A stretch of DNA of 64,000 nucleotides, taken from Roseomonas sp. GTDB lineage: Bacteria; Pseudomonadota; Alphaproteobacteria; Acetobacterales; Acetobacteraceae. Shown here piece after piece: positions 28,288 through 37,006 of the stretch; positions within the stretch are counted from its first letter, which is position 1, and each line of letters opens with the position of its first letter. Under the pieces are notes generated by a model. The model was not told where the DNA came from. It made no database searches and worked only from the letters and a program-made list of their open reading frames with translations. The stretch spans positions 310,001 through 374,000 of the forward strand of contig JAPSLO010000001.1 in NCBI GenBank assembly GCA_031180725.1, written 5' to 3'. The position numbers were made by a program, and so were the translations under genes.

Positions 28288-29004
28288 TCAGCGGCCGCGC
28301 TGTTTCCGCCAGGTGGCGAACTCCTCGAGATTTGCCGGGTTGGTCGCCGGATACAGCCCGACCAGGCTGCGGCCTTCGGCCACCTTCTCGGCGGCGAAAT
28401 CCTCGTAGGCCGTCATCTCAAAAGCTTCGGCCGTGATCTCCTCCACCAAATGGGCGGGGATGACGATGCAACCATCGGCATCGCCCAGGATGACATCACC
28501 CGGAAAGACCGGCGCGTCGCCGCAGCCGATCGGCACATCGATGTCGATGGCGTGGTTCAGCGTGAGGTTGGTGGGGGCGGAGGGGCGCTGGTGATAGGCC
28601 GGAATGCCGAGTGTCGCGATCTCCGCGCTGTCGCGGAAGCCGCCATCGGTGACCACGCCGGCCACGCCGCGTGCCTTAAGCCGCCCGATCAGGATGGCGC
28701 CGGCAGAGGCCGCGCGTGCATCCTTGCGGCTGTCGAAGACCAGCACCTTGCCAGCGGGCGCATTCTCCACCGCCTTACGTTGCGCGTGGTTTGGGTCCTT
28801 GAAGACCTCCAGCATGTTGAGGTCCTCGCGCGCGGGGATGTAGCGCACGGTCATCGCCTCGCCCACCATGCTCTCGGTCACCTGGTGGATCGGCAGCGCA
28901 CCCTGAATCATCTGGTTGCGCAGGCCGCGCTTGAACAGGCAGGTGGCGATGGTGGCGGTGCTGATCTTCTTCAGCTTCTCGCGGGTCTCGTCGCGCAGGG
29001 CCAT
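28288..29004 (-). CDS. RraA-like / HMG-CHA aldolase family protein
   Basis: 238 residues of the RraA fold shared with class II 4-hydroxy-4-methyl-2-oxoglutarate (HMG) and 4-carboxy-4-hydroxy-2-oxoadipate (CHA) aldolases. The catalytic segment VVTDGGFRDSAEI carries the Arg-Asp pair that binds pyruvate and Mg2+, and GDVILGDADGCIVIP is the other signature. An N-terminal helical extension is typical of the aldolase rather than the RNase E inhibitor. The neighbouring Pht5-like decarboxylase and dehydrogenase favour a catabolic aldolase or oxaloacetate-decarboxylase role. The start is the ATG at 29004 with AGGAAGG-like sequence upstream. Confidence 0.83.
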   Translation of the reverse strand: MALRDETREKLKKISTATIATCLFKRGLRNQMIQGALPIHQVTESMVGEAMTVRYIPAREDLNMLEVFKDPNHAQRKAVENAPAGKVLVFDSRKDARAASAGAILIGRLKARGVAGVVTDGGFRDSAEIATLGIPAYHQRPSAPTNLTLNHAIDIDVPIGCGDAPVFPGDVILGDADGCIVIPAHLVEEITAEAFEMTAYEDFAAEKVAEGRSLVGLYPATNPANLEEFATWRKQRGR

Positions 29005-29036
29005 GGCAGTCCTTCCTGGTGGCGTGTGACGTCCGC

Positions 29037-29990
29037 TCAGACCGGGTCGAGCGGCGGGCGGCCGTCCAGCACGGCCGCGATATTGTCGAGGGCCCGGAAG
29101 CCCATGGCGTTGCGGGTCTCCACCGTGGCACTCGCCACATGCGGGGTCATCACCACATTGGGCAGGTCGCGGAAGCGGAGGTCGAAGGCGGGCTCGCCGC
29201 GGAACACGTCGAGCCCGGCGGCGAAGAGATGGCCATTGGACAGCGCCTCGATCAGCGCTTCCTCATCCACCAGGCTACCGCGCGCGGTGTTTACGAAGAC
29301 CGCGCCCTTCGGTAGCAGGGCGAAGCGTTCCCGCGTCATCAGCAAGCCGGCTTCCCCACCGGGCAGATGCAGGGAGAGCACCTGGGCTCGAGGCAGCAGC
29401 GCCTCCAGCGTGGACACGTATTCCGCGCCTTCCTCCTGTGCCGGGTCCAGGCGGCGGCGGTTATGGTACAGCACCACCATGCCGAAGGCTCGGGCGCGGC
29501 GGGCCACGGCGCGGCCGATTCTGCCCATGCCGATGATGCCCAAGGTCCGGCCGTCGATCTTCAGCCCCAGCATCTCGTCGAAGCCGATCGTGCGGCGCCA
29601 GCCTTCGCGCATGATGGCCGCGTACTCGCTCGCCCGGCGGCAGGCGCCCAGCAGCAGGAACATGGCCAGATCCGCCGTGCAGTCCGTCAGCGCGTCCGGC
29701 GCATTGGTCACCACAATGCCGCGCGCCCTAATGGCCGCCACATCCATGTGGTCGGTGCCGGCGGTGGGGTTCGCGATGATACGCAGGCTGTCCGGCAGGC
29801 GAGGGGCATTCTCCGCCGTGATCCGCAGCTTCGACCCGCTGAGAATGCCCGCGGCCCGGTGTTCTGCCGCCAGGCGGATCGCCGTATCCAGGTCCAGATC
29901 CTGCCGCGGCACCAGCGCATCGAACTCGGCGGCGGCGCGGTCTGCTACGGCCTGAGGCACACGGCGGGCAACGAGAATGCGGTGCCTCAT
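29037..29990 (-). CDS. D-isomer 2-hydroxyacid dehydrogenase (NAD(P)-dependent)
   Basis: 317 residues. The Rossmann fingerprint GIIGMGRIGRA is followed by YHNRRR (an Arg after the second strand favours NADP). Catalytic residues are the Arg in NTARGSLVD, the Glu in FRGEPAF, and the His in MTPHVAS. It interconverts a 2-oxoacid and a D-2-hydroxyacid, for example glyoxylate/glycolate or hydroxypyruvate/glycerate. It is first in its four-gene minus-strand operon and diverges from ppk2. The 213-bp gap carries a near-palindromic 20-mer that may control it. Confidence 0.87.
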   Translation of the reverse strand: MRHRILVARRVPQAVADRAAAEFDALVPRQDLDLDTAIRLAAEHRAAGILSGSKLRITAENAPRLPDSLRIIANPTAGTDHMDVAAIRARGIVVTNAPDALTDCTADLAMFLLLGACRRASEYAAIMREGWRRTIGFDEMLGLKIDGRTLGIIGMGRIGRAVARRARAFGMVVLYHNRRRLDPAQEEGAEYVSTLEALLPRAQVLSLHLPGGEAGLLMTRERFALLPKGAVFVNTARGSLVDEEALIEALSNGHLFAAGLDVFRGEPAFDLRFRDLPNVVMTPHVASATVETRNAMGFRALDNIAAVLDGRPPLDPV

Positions 29991-30090
29991 CGCGCCGCCG
30001 ATCCCTGCGGCGGGCTAGGGGCGCTATGTGCCACGGACCGTACCTCCTCGATGTGCCTGCCTGACATGTGGTGGTGATTCTGTCAACTTG

Positions 30091-30110
30091 TCATCCGATA
30101 TATTGGATCA
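30091..30110. promoter_or_regulatory. Imperfect 20-bp palindrome in a divergent promoter region
   Basis: ATCC-N8-GGAT within a 20-bp block that is symmetric at 16 of 20 positions, with an alternating AT core (GATATATT). It lies about 100 bp upstream of the 2-hydroxyacid dehydrogenase gene and 94 bp upstream of ppk2. It looks like a dimeric-regulator operator; no regulator gene is adjacent. Confidence 0.4.
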
Positions 30111-30203
30111 CACTTCTGCCCTCGGCTGAGATCTGCAACCGGACCGTCATTGGCCTGTCGCGAAGCACCGTTAGACACGGTCCCGTTCGCATGCGGGCAT
30201 GGC

Positions 30204-31124
30204 ATGTCGCGGCAGGTGTCGCAGGGGCAGGAGAGGTCCTGGCTGGAACTGGAGCTGCAGGACGACCTGGACGAGGAGTTGGAGCAGGAGATTGACGACA
30301 CCCGCCTGCCGCCCGAACTGCACGCCCGGCTGGCGGAACGGAAGGAGAGCACCATCAGCCGCCAGCTCTATTTCCAGGAGCTGCTGCGCCTGCAGGGCGA
30401 GCTGGTGAAGCTGCAGGATTGGGTGCAGCATCGCAGGCTGAAGCTGGTGGTTCTGTTTGAAGGCCGCGACAGCGCCGGCAAGGGGGGCGCGATCAAGCGG
30501 ATCACCCAGCGTGTGAACCCGCGCACCTGCCGCGTGGTCGCCCTGCCAGCCCCTACCGAGCGCGAGCGTAGCCAGTGGTATTTCCAGCGCTACGTGCCCC
30601 ACCTGCCGGCCGGTGGCGAGATCGTGCTGTTCGACCGCAGCTGGTACAACCGCGCCGGCGTGGAACGCGTGATGGGCTTCGCCACCGAGGGTCAGGTGGA
30701 GGACTTCTTCCGCGACGTGCCGGAATTCGAGCGCATGCTCGTCCGCTCCGGCATCATCCTGGTGAAATACTGGTTCTCCATCACGGACGAGGAGCAGCAG
30801 CTCCGATTCCTGATGCGCATCTACGACCCGATCAAGCAGTGGAAGCTCTCGCCCATGGATCTGCAATCCCGCGTGCGCTGGGAGCAATACACCAAAGCGA
30901 AAGAGGAGATGTTCGAACGCACGAACATCCCGGAAGCCCCCTGGCACATCGTGGAAGGCAACGACAGGAAGCGCGCGCGACTGAGCTGCATGGCCCACCT
31001 CCTCTCCCTCGTATCGTATGAGGAGGTGCCGCACGAGCCGGTGCCCTTGCCCGAGCGTATCTTCAACCCGAATTACGAACGCCGTACCCTGCCGGCCGAA
31101 CTGTACGTGCCTGAACGGTATTGA
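30204..31124 (+). CDS. ppk2: Polyphosphate kinase 2
   Basis: 306 residues of the PPK2 family. Walker A EGRDSAGKG lies at 86-94, Walker B-type FDRSWYNRAG with Asp144 follows, and the lid and C-terminal IDPIKQWKLSPMD-like region (YDPIKQWKLSP) is intact. It transfers phosphate between polyphosphate and nucleoside di- or triphosphates; the single domain suggests class I (NDP to NTP). The acidic N-terminal stretch (15-32) is variable in the family. The start MSRQVSQ at 30204 is preferred over an in-frame ATG at 30150. It lies 55 bp before actA on the same strand, so ATP/polyphosphate metabolism may be co-expressed with the respiratory locus. Confidence 0.92.
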   Translation: MSRQVSQGQERSWLELELQDDLDEELEQEIDDTRLPPELHARLAERKESTISRQLYFQELLRLQGELVKLQDWVQHRRLKLVVLFEGRDSAGKGGAIKRITQRVNPRTCRVVALPAPTERERSQWYFQRYVPHLPAGGEIVLFDRSWYNRAGVERVMGFATEGQVEDFFRDVPEFERMLVRSGIILVKYWFSITDEEQQLRFLMRIYDPIKQWKLSPMDLQSRVRWEQYTKAKEEMFERTNIPEAPWHIVEGNDRKRARLSCMAHLLSLVSYEEVPHEPVPLPERIFNPNYERRTLPAELYVPERY

Positions 31125-31179
31125 TGACAACCACCGCCCCGCCGGCGCGTTGCGGCGCGCGAGGTGGGGGCGGAGGCGA

Positions 31180-31773
31180 ATGGCGCAGCTGTTTTCGGCG
31201 GAGGCTGACCGGCGCCTGCGTCTCGCGCTTGCGCTGGGGGCGGCGGCGCTGCTGCTGGCCGCGATGGCGGGCTTCGCCTACTTCCGCTCTGACCGCGCCT
31301 GGGGGGTGGGCGCCGCGGCACCGCAGCCCATTCCCTTCAGCCATGCCGTCCACGCCGGCGGGTTGGGCCTGGATTGCCGATTCTGTCATGCCGCGGTGGA
31401 GCGGACCGCCGAGGCCGGTATGCCGACCGCGGAGACTTGCCTGGGCTGCCATGACCGCGTGTGGAATGTCACCGCCCAGTTCGCGCCGCTACGCACGGCG
31501 CGGGAACTGGACCAGCCGGTCGCCTGGGCTTCGGTGCACCGCCTGCCGGACCATGTGCGCTTCGACCATGCCGCGCATCTGACGGCTGGCCTCGGCTGCG
31601 CCACCTGCCACGGCGATGTCGCGGCCATGCCGCGCACCGTGAAGGCGGAGACGCTTTCCATGGGCTGGTGCCTGGATTGTCATCGCCAGACACAGACGCG
31701 CGATGCCGGGCGCTTCCGCCATGCGGGCATCGAGCTTTCCTCGCTGACACGGTGTTCGACCTGCCACAGATGA
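31180..31773 (+). CDS. actA: Alternative complex III subunit ActA, pentahaem cytochrome c
   Basis: 197 residues. A membrane anchor (about 14-34) precedes a periplasmic domain with five CxxCH haem sites: C66-H70, C87-H91, C140-H144, C164-H168 and C192-H196. Additional distal His ligands lie in FSHAVHAG and FDHAAHL. Pentahaem ActA is the electron-exit side of alternative complex III, a quinol:cytochrome c oxidoreductase unrelated to bc1. The start MAQLF at 31180 follows GCGGAGGCGA. Unusually, it is separated from actB by the whole terminal oxidase gene set. The CtaG-like gene starts 57 bp downstream. Confidence 0.87.
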   Translation: MAQLFSAEADRRLRLALALGAAALLLAAMAGFAYFRSDRAWGVGAAAPQPIPFSHAVHAGGLGLDCRFCHAAVERTAEAGMPTAETCLGCHDRVWNVTAQFAPLRTARELDQPVAWASVHRLPDHVRFDHAAHLTAGLGCATCHGDVAAMPRTVKAETLSMGWCLDCHRQTQTRDAGRFRHAGIELSSLTRCSTCHR

Positions 31774-31830
31774 AACCGCGGACACTTTTCGCGTCGCCCC
31801 GCGTTGGGGCCGCGGCCGGGGGAGCAACGG

Positions 31831-32571
31831 ATGCGCGCGGACCCGCTGAACACGCCATATTGCGGCACGGCGCCGGAGCCGGGCGGCGTCGTGTGGAACC
31901 TCGACCCCTGGTTGGCTGCGGCGCTGCTGGTCGGGCTGGTGCTGGGAGCCTGGGCGACATCGCGCGCCGGTAACTGGCGCTGCTGGGCCGCCGGCTGGCT
32001 GGTGATGGGCCTGTTGCTTGTCTCGCCGCTCTGCAACCTTTCCGTCGCGCTGTTCTCGGCCCGTGTCGCGCAGCACGTGGCGCTGCTGACCGTGGCCGCG
32101 CCGCTGCTGGCCCTGGCCATGACGGTGCCGCGCGGCGGGGCGGGCCCTATCGCGGCCGCGGCAGGGGTCTTCTGTGTGCTGCTCTGGACATGGCATCTGC
32201 CCGGCCCGTACATGCTCACCTTCCGTTCGGACATCGCCTACTGGGCGATGCAGGCCAGCCTGGTGGCCAGCTCCGCCTGGCTCTGGCGCGGTCTGCTGCT
32301 GGGCGTGGGTCGGCGGCCGGATGCGGTGCTGCTGGTGGGACTGGCCACGGCGGCGCAGATGGGGGCGCTGGGTGCGCTGCTGACATTCGCGCCACGGCCG
32401 CTTTTCGCGCCGCATGCCTTCACGACTCTTTCTTGGGGCCTGAGCCAGATCGAGGACCAGCAGCTCGGCGGGCTGCTGATGTGGGTGCCGGGCGGCCTGG
32501 CCTTCGCGCTGGTGGCATTACCCGCGCTGGCGCGCAGCCTGCGCCGGGATGAGGCGGCGCCCGGACAGTGA
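31831..32571 (+). CDS. CtaG-like (caa3_CtaG) cytochrome oxidase assembly/membrane protein
   Basis: 246-residue polytopic membrane protein with about six or seven transmembrane helices, including motifs of the caa3_CtaG family such as YCGTAPEPGG at the N terminus, LLVSPLCNLSVALF, AQHVALLTVAAPLL, and WTWHLPGPY. A His in AQHVAL and another in WTWHLP are conserved metal/haem-like positions. It is distinct from the periplasmic copper chaperone CtaG/Cox11. The ATG at 31831 follows GGGGGAG at ideal distance; 31804 is an upstream in-frame alternative. It overlaps the coxB-like start (GTGA), fitting a role in building the caa3 oxidase encoded next. Confidence 0.8.
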   Translation: MRADPLNTPYCGTAPEPGGVVWNLDPWLAAALLVGLVLGAWATSRAGNWRCWAAGWLVMGLLLVSPLCNLSVALFSARVAQHVALLTVAAPLLALAMTVPRGGAGPIAAAAGVFCVLLWTWHLPGPYMLTFRSDIAYWAMQASLVASSAWLWRGLLLGVGRRPDAVLLVGLATAAQMGALGALLTFAPRPLFAPHAFTTLSWGLSQIEDQQLGGLLMWVPGGLAFALVALPALARSLRRDEAAPGQ

Positions 32572-33551
32572 GGCGCCTGCGCGCCCTGCCGCTGGCCTTC
32601 TCCCCGGCGCTTGCCGGCTGTTCCGGGGTGCAGGCGGTGCTGGATCCGCACGGCGATGCGGCGGCGCTGATCGCGCATCTCAGCTGGCTTCTATTCGCCG
32701 GCGGCGCGGCGATCTTCCTGCTGGTGATGGGGCTGCTGGCGCTCGCCATTCTCGCCCCGGTCCGCATCCGGGCCGCGCTCGGCAGCCGCCGCTTCGTGCT
32801 GATTGGCGGCATCATCTTTCCCAGCGTCACCCTGGCCGCGCTGCTGGCGCATACGATGGGCGTCTCCCGCGCCCTGGTCCTGCCTCGGGAGGAGCGGCCG
32901 CTGCGCGTGGAGGTGATCGCCCGGCAATACTGGTGGGAGGTGCGTTATCCGCACGCAGGGGAGGGCGCAGTGACCGCCAATGAAATCCACCTGCCCGTCG
33001 GGCGGGAGGTGGAGCTGCAACTCTCTTCGGCCGATGTGATCCACAGCCTCTGGATCCCCGGCCTGCACGGCAAGATGGACATGATCCCGGGGCGGGTGAA
33101 CTTGCAGCGCTTCACGCCGACCCGTACCGGCGTGCTGCGCGGGCAATGCGCGGAATTCTGCGGCCTGCAGCACAGCATCATGGCCTTCTGGACGGTGGTG
33201 CAAGAACCGGCGGAATTCGAGGCCTGGCTGGCCCGCCAGCGCGAACCTATTCCACCTCCCACAGATGCTCAGGCCGCGCGAGGCATGCGGGTGTTCGGAG
33301 AGGCTGGTTGCGGCGCTTGCCATGCGGTGCGCGGCACCGAATGGCGGGGCCAACTCGGGCCGGACCTCTCACGCGTCGGGTCGCGGATGTCGCTGGCCGC
33401 GGGGGCGCTGGAGAACCATCGCGGCACACTGGCCGGCTGGATTGCCGGCGCGCAGGACATCAAGCCGGGCAATTCCATGCCCGCCTATGGCCGCGTGCTG
33501 GAGGGCGAGGATCTGCTGGCGCTGGCCGCCTGGCTGGAAGGGCTGCGCTGA
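32568..33551 (+). CDS. coxB: caa3-type cytochrome c oxidase subunit II with fused cytochrome c domain
   Basis: 327 residues. The N terminus is a lipoprotein signal (lipobox LAGC, Cys18), followed by two transmembrane helices (about 35-63 and 77-96). The CuA centre is complete: His159, Cys194, Glu196, Cys198, His202 and Met205. A C-terminal cytochrome c domain carries CGACH (Cys248-His252) and a Met in NSMPAYG. Electrons from ActE, the divergent cytochrome c, or ACIII directly would enter here and pass to subunit I. The start is a GTG overlapping the preceding stop. Confidence 0.93.
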   Translation: MRRLRALPLAFSPALAGCSGVQAVLDPHGDAAALIAHLSWLLFAGGAAIFLLVMGLLALAILAPVRIRAALGSRRFVLIGGIIFPSVTLAALLAHTMGVSRALVLPREERPLRVEVIARQYWWEVRYPHAGEGAVTANEIHLPVGREVELQLSSADVIHSLWIPGLHGKMDMIPGRVNLQRFTPTRTGVLRGQCAEFCGLQHSIMAFWTVVQEPAEFEAWLARQREPIPPPTDAQAARGMRVFGEAGCGACHAVRGTEWRGQLGPDLSRVGSRMSLAAGALENHRGTLAGWIAGAQDIKPGNSMPAYGRVLEGEDLLALAAWLEGLR

Positions 33552-36088
33552 TGGACGATCTGGCCCCGCGCACCGCCAGAAGCACGCCCAACCCCCTGCC
33601 GCGCCCGCCGGAGGAACTGGCCCGGCTGGAGGAGGCCTGGCGCATGCCGCGCGGCCTGGCACGCATCACCGAATACAACAACAACCTGATCGGCCCGCTT
33701 TTCGTCGGCACCGCGCTGCTGTTCTTCGTGCTGGCCGGCATCCTGGCCCTGATCATCCGCGCGCAGCTCGCCTTTCCGGGCCTCACGCTGGTCGCGCCAG
33801 GCACTTTCAACCAGCTCTTCACCATGCATGGCACGGTGATGATGTTCCTGTTCGCCGTACCGGCAGTGGAGGCCGTGGCCATCACGTTGCTGCCGGCCAT
33901 GCTCGGCGCGCGCGAACTGCCCTTTCCACGCCTCGGCGCCTATGCGTATCTCATCTATGCGATCGGCGGGCTGAGCTTTTTCGCATCAATCTTCTTCGGC
34001 GCAGCGCCGGATGGCGGATGGTTCATGTATCCGCCGCTGACCAGCAAGGAGAATTCGCCCGGCATCAACACCGACATGTATCTGCTGGGCATCGGCTTCA
34101 TCGAGATCTCCGCCATCGCCGGTGCCATCGAGCTGATCGTCGGCATCCTGCGCTGCCGCGCACCGGGCATGACGCTGGGGCGCATGCCGATCTTCGCCTG
34201 GGCGATGCTGGTCTTCGCGGCGATGGTGATCTTCGCCTTCCCCGCTGTCATTGTCGCCAGCACGCTGCTGGAGCTGGAACGCGCCTTTGGCTGGCCCTTC
34301 TTCCTGCCCGAATACGGCGGCGACCCGCTGCTGTGGCAGCATCTGTTCTGGTTCTTCGGCCACCCGGAAGTTTATGTCATCTTCCTGCCTGCCGCGGGCA
34401 TGGTGTCCATGATCGTGCCGGCCATGGCGCAGGCGCGTCTGCTGGCGCATTCGCTGGTGGTGATGGCGCTGGTGGGCACCGGCTTCATCAGCTTCGGGCT
34501 CTGGGTGCACCACATGTACACCACGGGCATTCCGCCGCTCAGCCTCTCCTTCTTCGCCGCGGCGGGCTTCGCGGTGTCCATTCCGTCCGGCATCCAGGTC
34601 TTCGCCTGGATCGGCACCATCGCCAGCGGCCGGCTGCGCTTCAGCACGCCCAGCCTGCACATCCTGGGCTTTCTCTTCGTCTTCGTCCTGGGCGGGCTGA
34701 CCGGCGTGATGGTCGCCGTCACGCCCTTCGACTGGCAGGCGCATGACAGCTACTTCGTGGTGGCGCATCTGCACTATGTGCTGATCGGCGGCATGGTCTT
34801 CCCGCTGCTGGCGGGGCTCTACTACTGGGCGCCGGCTGTGGGATCGCCGCTGTCGGAACGGCTGGGCCGCTGGGGCTTCTGGCTGATCTTCGGCGGCGTG
34901 AACCTGACCTTCTTCCCCATGCACATCAGCGGGCTGATGGGCATGCCGCGCCGCATCTATACCTACCCCTCCGGCCTCGGGCTGGAGGTCTGGAACCTGC
35001 TCTCCTCGACCGGCGCGGCGATGACGGCGCTGGGTTTTCTGGTGGTGCTGCTGGATGTGGCGAAGAACTTCCGGCTCGGGGGCGGCGGTTCCAATCTCTG
35101 GCAGGCCGGCACGCTGGAATGGCTGGACAACGGCAATTACGGCCCGCGGAGCATCGTGCGGGTAACGGACCGCTACCCGCTCTGGGTCGATCCCGATGTG
35201 AAACGCCAGGTGGAAGCCGGCGGCCACTACCTGCCCATGACCGCCACCGGAGGGCGGGAGGCTCTGGTCACCAGCCCGGCCGAGGCCATCCCGCAATACG
35301 TCGCGCCACTGCCCTTTCCGGGCCCGGCGCATGTGGTGGCGGCGGTGGGCACCTGCGCCTTTTTCTTCGCGCTCACCGTGCCGCTGCTGGTGGAGGCGGC
35401 GGTCGCTTTCGTGGTGACGCTGGGCGCCATGATCTGGTGGCTGTGGCAGGGCACGGATCCCGCGCCGCCGCAGCCCGCCACCGTCGATATCGGCGACGGC
35501 ATTCGCCTGCCGACCCATGCGACAGGGCCGCTCACCACCTCCTGGTGGGCTATGGTGACGCTGATGCTGGTGCAGGGTACGGCCTATGCCTGCCTGCTGT
35601 CGTCTTGGCTCTATCTCTGGCTGGTGAATGGCGATGCCATGTGGCCGCCGCCAGGGCAGGGGGTTCCGCTGGGCGGCTTCGGGCTGCTGGCGGCGGGGCT
35701 CTATGCCGCGGGCGGCCTGGCGATGGGTGCCGCAGCCTGGCTGTTGGGCCGGGGCCCGGTCTGGGCTGTGCGCCTGATGCTGCTCGCGGCGATGGCCTGC
35801 TTCACCGCCGGGGCGGGCGCCGATGGCTGGGCGCTCTGGGCGGCGGGAATACGGCCCACGGCCCATGCCTATGGCGCGGCCGGCTTCGCCATCTTCGCCT
35901 GGCAGGCGATGCATGTGGCGCTGGCGCTGCTGTTGGCAGGCTACACCCTGGCGCGGTCGCTCGCCGGGATGCTGGACGGCCGGCGCCGGCTGACCATGGA
36001 CAATGCCGGGCTGTTCTGCGGCTATGTCGCCGCGCAGGGGATTGTCGGCCTGGCACTGCTGCACCTCTTTCCCCGGCTGCTGACATGA
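33551..36088 (+). CDS. Cytochrome c oxidase subunit I-III fusion
   Basis: 845 residues. Residues to about 560 are the haem-copper subunit I: low-spin haem His93 (TMHGT), the CuB ligand and cross-linked Tyr in HPEVY (His271, Tyr275), HH at 320-321, and HLHY with His406 and His408 for the two haems. The C-terminal part (about 620-845) has the subunit III (CoxC) helices, ending GLALLHLFPRLLT. The fusion is common in caa3 oxidases. The enzyme reduces O2 to water and pumps protons across the inner membrane. It begins at TGATG with the subunit II stop and overlaps the next gene by 4 bp. Confidence 0.93.
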   Translation: MDDLAPRTARSTPNPLPRPPEELARLEEAWRMPRGLARITEYNNNLIGPLFVGTALLFFVLAGILALIIRAQLAFPGLTLVAPGTFNQLFTMHGTVMMFLFAVPAVEAVAITLLPAMLGARELPFPRLGAYAYLIYAIGGLSFFASIFFGAAPDGGWFMYPPLTSKENSPGINTDMYLLGIGFIEISAIAGAIELIVGILRCRAPGMTLGRMPIFAWAMLVFAAMVIFAFPAVIVASTLLELERAFGWPFFLPEYGGDPLLWQHLFWFFGHPEVYVIFLPAAGMVSMIVPAMAQARLLAHSLVVMALVGTGFISFGLWVHHMYTTGIPPLSLSFFAAAGFAVSIPSGIQVFAWIGTIASGRLRFSTPSLHILGFLFVFVLGGLTGVMVAVTPFDWQAHDSYFVVAHLHYVLIGGMVFPLLAGLYYWAPAVGSPLSERLGRWGFWLIFGGVNLTFFPMHISGLMGMPRRIYTYPSGLGLEVWNLLSSTGAAMTALGFLVVLLDVAKNFRLGGGGSNLWQAGTLEWLDNGNYGPRSIVRVTDRYPLWVDPDVKRQVEAGGHYLPMTATGGREALVTSPAEAIPQYVAPLPFPGPAHVVAAVGTCAFFFALTVPLLVEAAVAFVVTLGAMIWWLWQGTDPAPPQPATVDIGDGIRLPTHATGPLTTSWWAMVTLMLVQGTAYACLLSSWLYLWLVNGDAMWPPPGQGVPLGGFGLLAAGLYAAGGLAMGAAAWLLGRGPVWAVRLMLLAAMACFTAGAGADGWALWAAGIRPTAHAYGAAGFAIFAWQAMHVALALLLAGYTLARSLAGMLDGRRRLTMDNAGLFCGYVAAQGIVGLALLHLFPRLLT

Positions 36089-36459
36089 CCGCCGCGACGC
36101 GCCCACGGCCAGTGCGGCAGGTGCTGCTCAGCGCGCTGGGCCTGGCGGTCTGGGCGGCGCATTTCGGTGCGATCTACGCGCTGAACGCGTTGGGTTGCGA
36201 GCGCGCCTGGGCGAGTTGGCGGCCCTTCGGCCTGCCCTGGGTGCCGCTGGCCATCCTGCTGGTCACATTGCTGGCGCTCGCTGGGCTGGCGGGCGTCGCC
36301 TTGGCCGCGCGCCGGCGTATGGCACTAGGCCCCTGGGACGAGGGCGGTGAGGCGGAGCCGCGCTTCACCGCCTGGTTCGCCCTGGCGGCAGCCGCCTATT
36401 CCGCGCTGGCCGTGCTGTTCCAGGCCGCGCCGGCATTGACCGTGCCGGCCTGCGGCTGA
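36085..36459 (+). CDS. Small membrane protein of the oxidase operon
   Basis: 124 residues with about three transmembrane helices (15-40, 48-73, 93-114). I do not recognise a named family with certainty; its size and place suggest an accessory subunit-IV or assembly-type protein for the caa3 oxidase. The ATG overlaps the subunit I-III stop (ATGA). Its last 64 bp overlap the 3' end of the cytochrome c gene on the opposite strand, an antisense arrangement that is visible directly. Confidence 0.7.
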   Translation: MTAATRPRPVRQVLLSALGLAVWAAHFGAIYALNALGCERAWASWRPFGLPWVPLAILLVTLLALAGLAGVALAARRRMALGPWDEGGEAEPRFTAWFALAAAAYSALAVLFQAAPALTVPACG

Positions 36460-36986
36460 TGGCCGTCCGGGCGGTCCTGGCGGGGGCGGATGCGAGGCCC
36501 GGGCCGCAGCCCGCCTTCGCCCGGCCCTCGCACCATGCCCGCCGGCACTGGTTCCGGCCGACCGAGCGTGAAGAGATAGGCGGCAGCGTCGCGCGCCTCG
36601 CGCTCGGTCAGGCCCAGATTGGGCATGGCGGTGCCGGGCGAGAGGGCGGGCGGGTCGCGCAGCCAGGCCACCAACACCTCCGGCGCATTGGGATGGCGGC
36701 CGGCCAGCACGCCGCGGCGCGCCCATTCCATCAGCGGCGGTCCCACCCAGGCCACCGCGCCTTCGACGCCTGGGATGACATGGCAGGCACCGCAGCCATG
36801 CGCGCGGATTGTCTGCCGGCCGCGTTCCGGATCCGCGCCGGCCAAGGCGAGTTCGGGCGGCGGCGCGGGATCATCGCAGGCACTAAGCAGCGGCAGCAGG
36901 ACGAGGACCAGGGCGCGGCGCAGGGCGACCTCCGGGACGGAACCGGGCGGCCAACGTGCCGGCCGCGACGATGGTTGCGGAACCAT
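36396..36986 (-). CDS. Lipoprotein monohaem cytochrome c, opposite strand
   Basis: 196 residues. A hydrophobic leader ends in the lipobox LLSAC (Cys37). The mature protein has one CGACH haem site (Cys65-His69) and a Met ligand in GTAMPNLGL, then a Pro/Gly/Arg-rich tail of about 45 residues that overlaps the convergent oxidase gene. It is expected to be a membrane-tethered periplasmic electron carrier, well placed to shuttle electrons between ACIII and the oxidase. The start at 36986 is the only ATG before the leader, leaving just 20 bp to the divergent actB gene. The actual start could be slightly different. Confidence 0.75.
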   Translation of the reverse strand: MVPQPSSRPARWPPGSVPEVALRRALVLVLLPLLSACDDPAPPPELALAGADPERGRQTIRAHGCGACHVIPGVEGAVAWVGPPLMEWARRGVLAGRHPNAPEVLVAWLRDPPALSPGTAMPNLGLTEREARDAAAYLFTLGRPEPVPAGMVRGPGEGGLRPGPRIRPRQDRPDGHQPQAGTVNAGAAWNSTASAE

Positions 36987-37006
36987 CCTGCAGGCGCCGG
37001 CGTCCG

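Noticed and set aside
28051-29955. 634-codon plus-strand frame across three minus-strand genes
   Set aside because: Ser/Arg/Ala-rich shadow; the minus-strand genes there have clear domains and starts.
31831-32571. Calling the membrane protein the copper chaperone CtaG/Cox11
   Set aside because: It is polytopic with six or seven helices; Cox11 has a single helix and a periplasmic copper-binding domain.
33986-36106. 706-codon minus-strand frame inside the oxidase subunit I-III gene
   Set aside because: It mirrors a membrane-protein gene (Gln/Arg/His-rich antisense of Leu/Ala codons) and has no recognisable domain.
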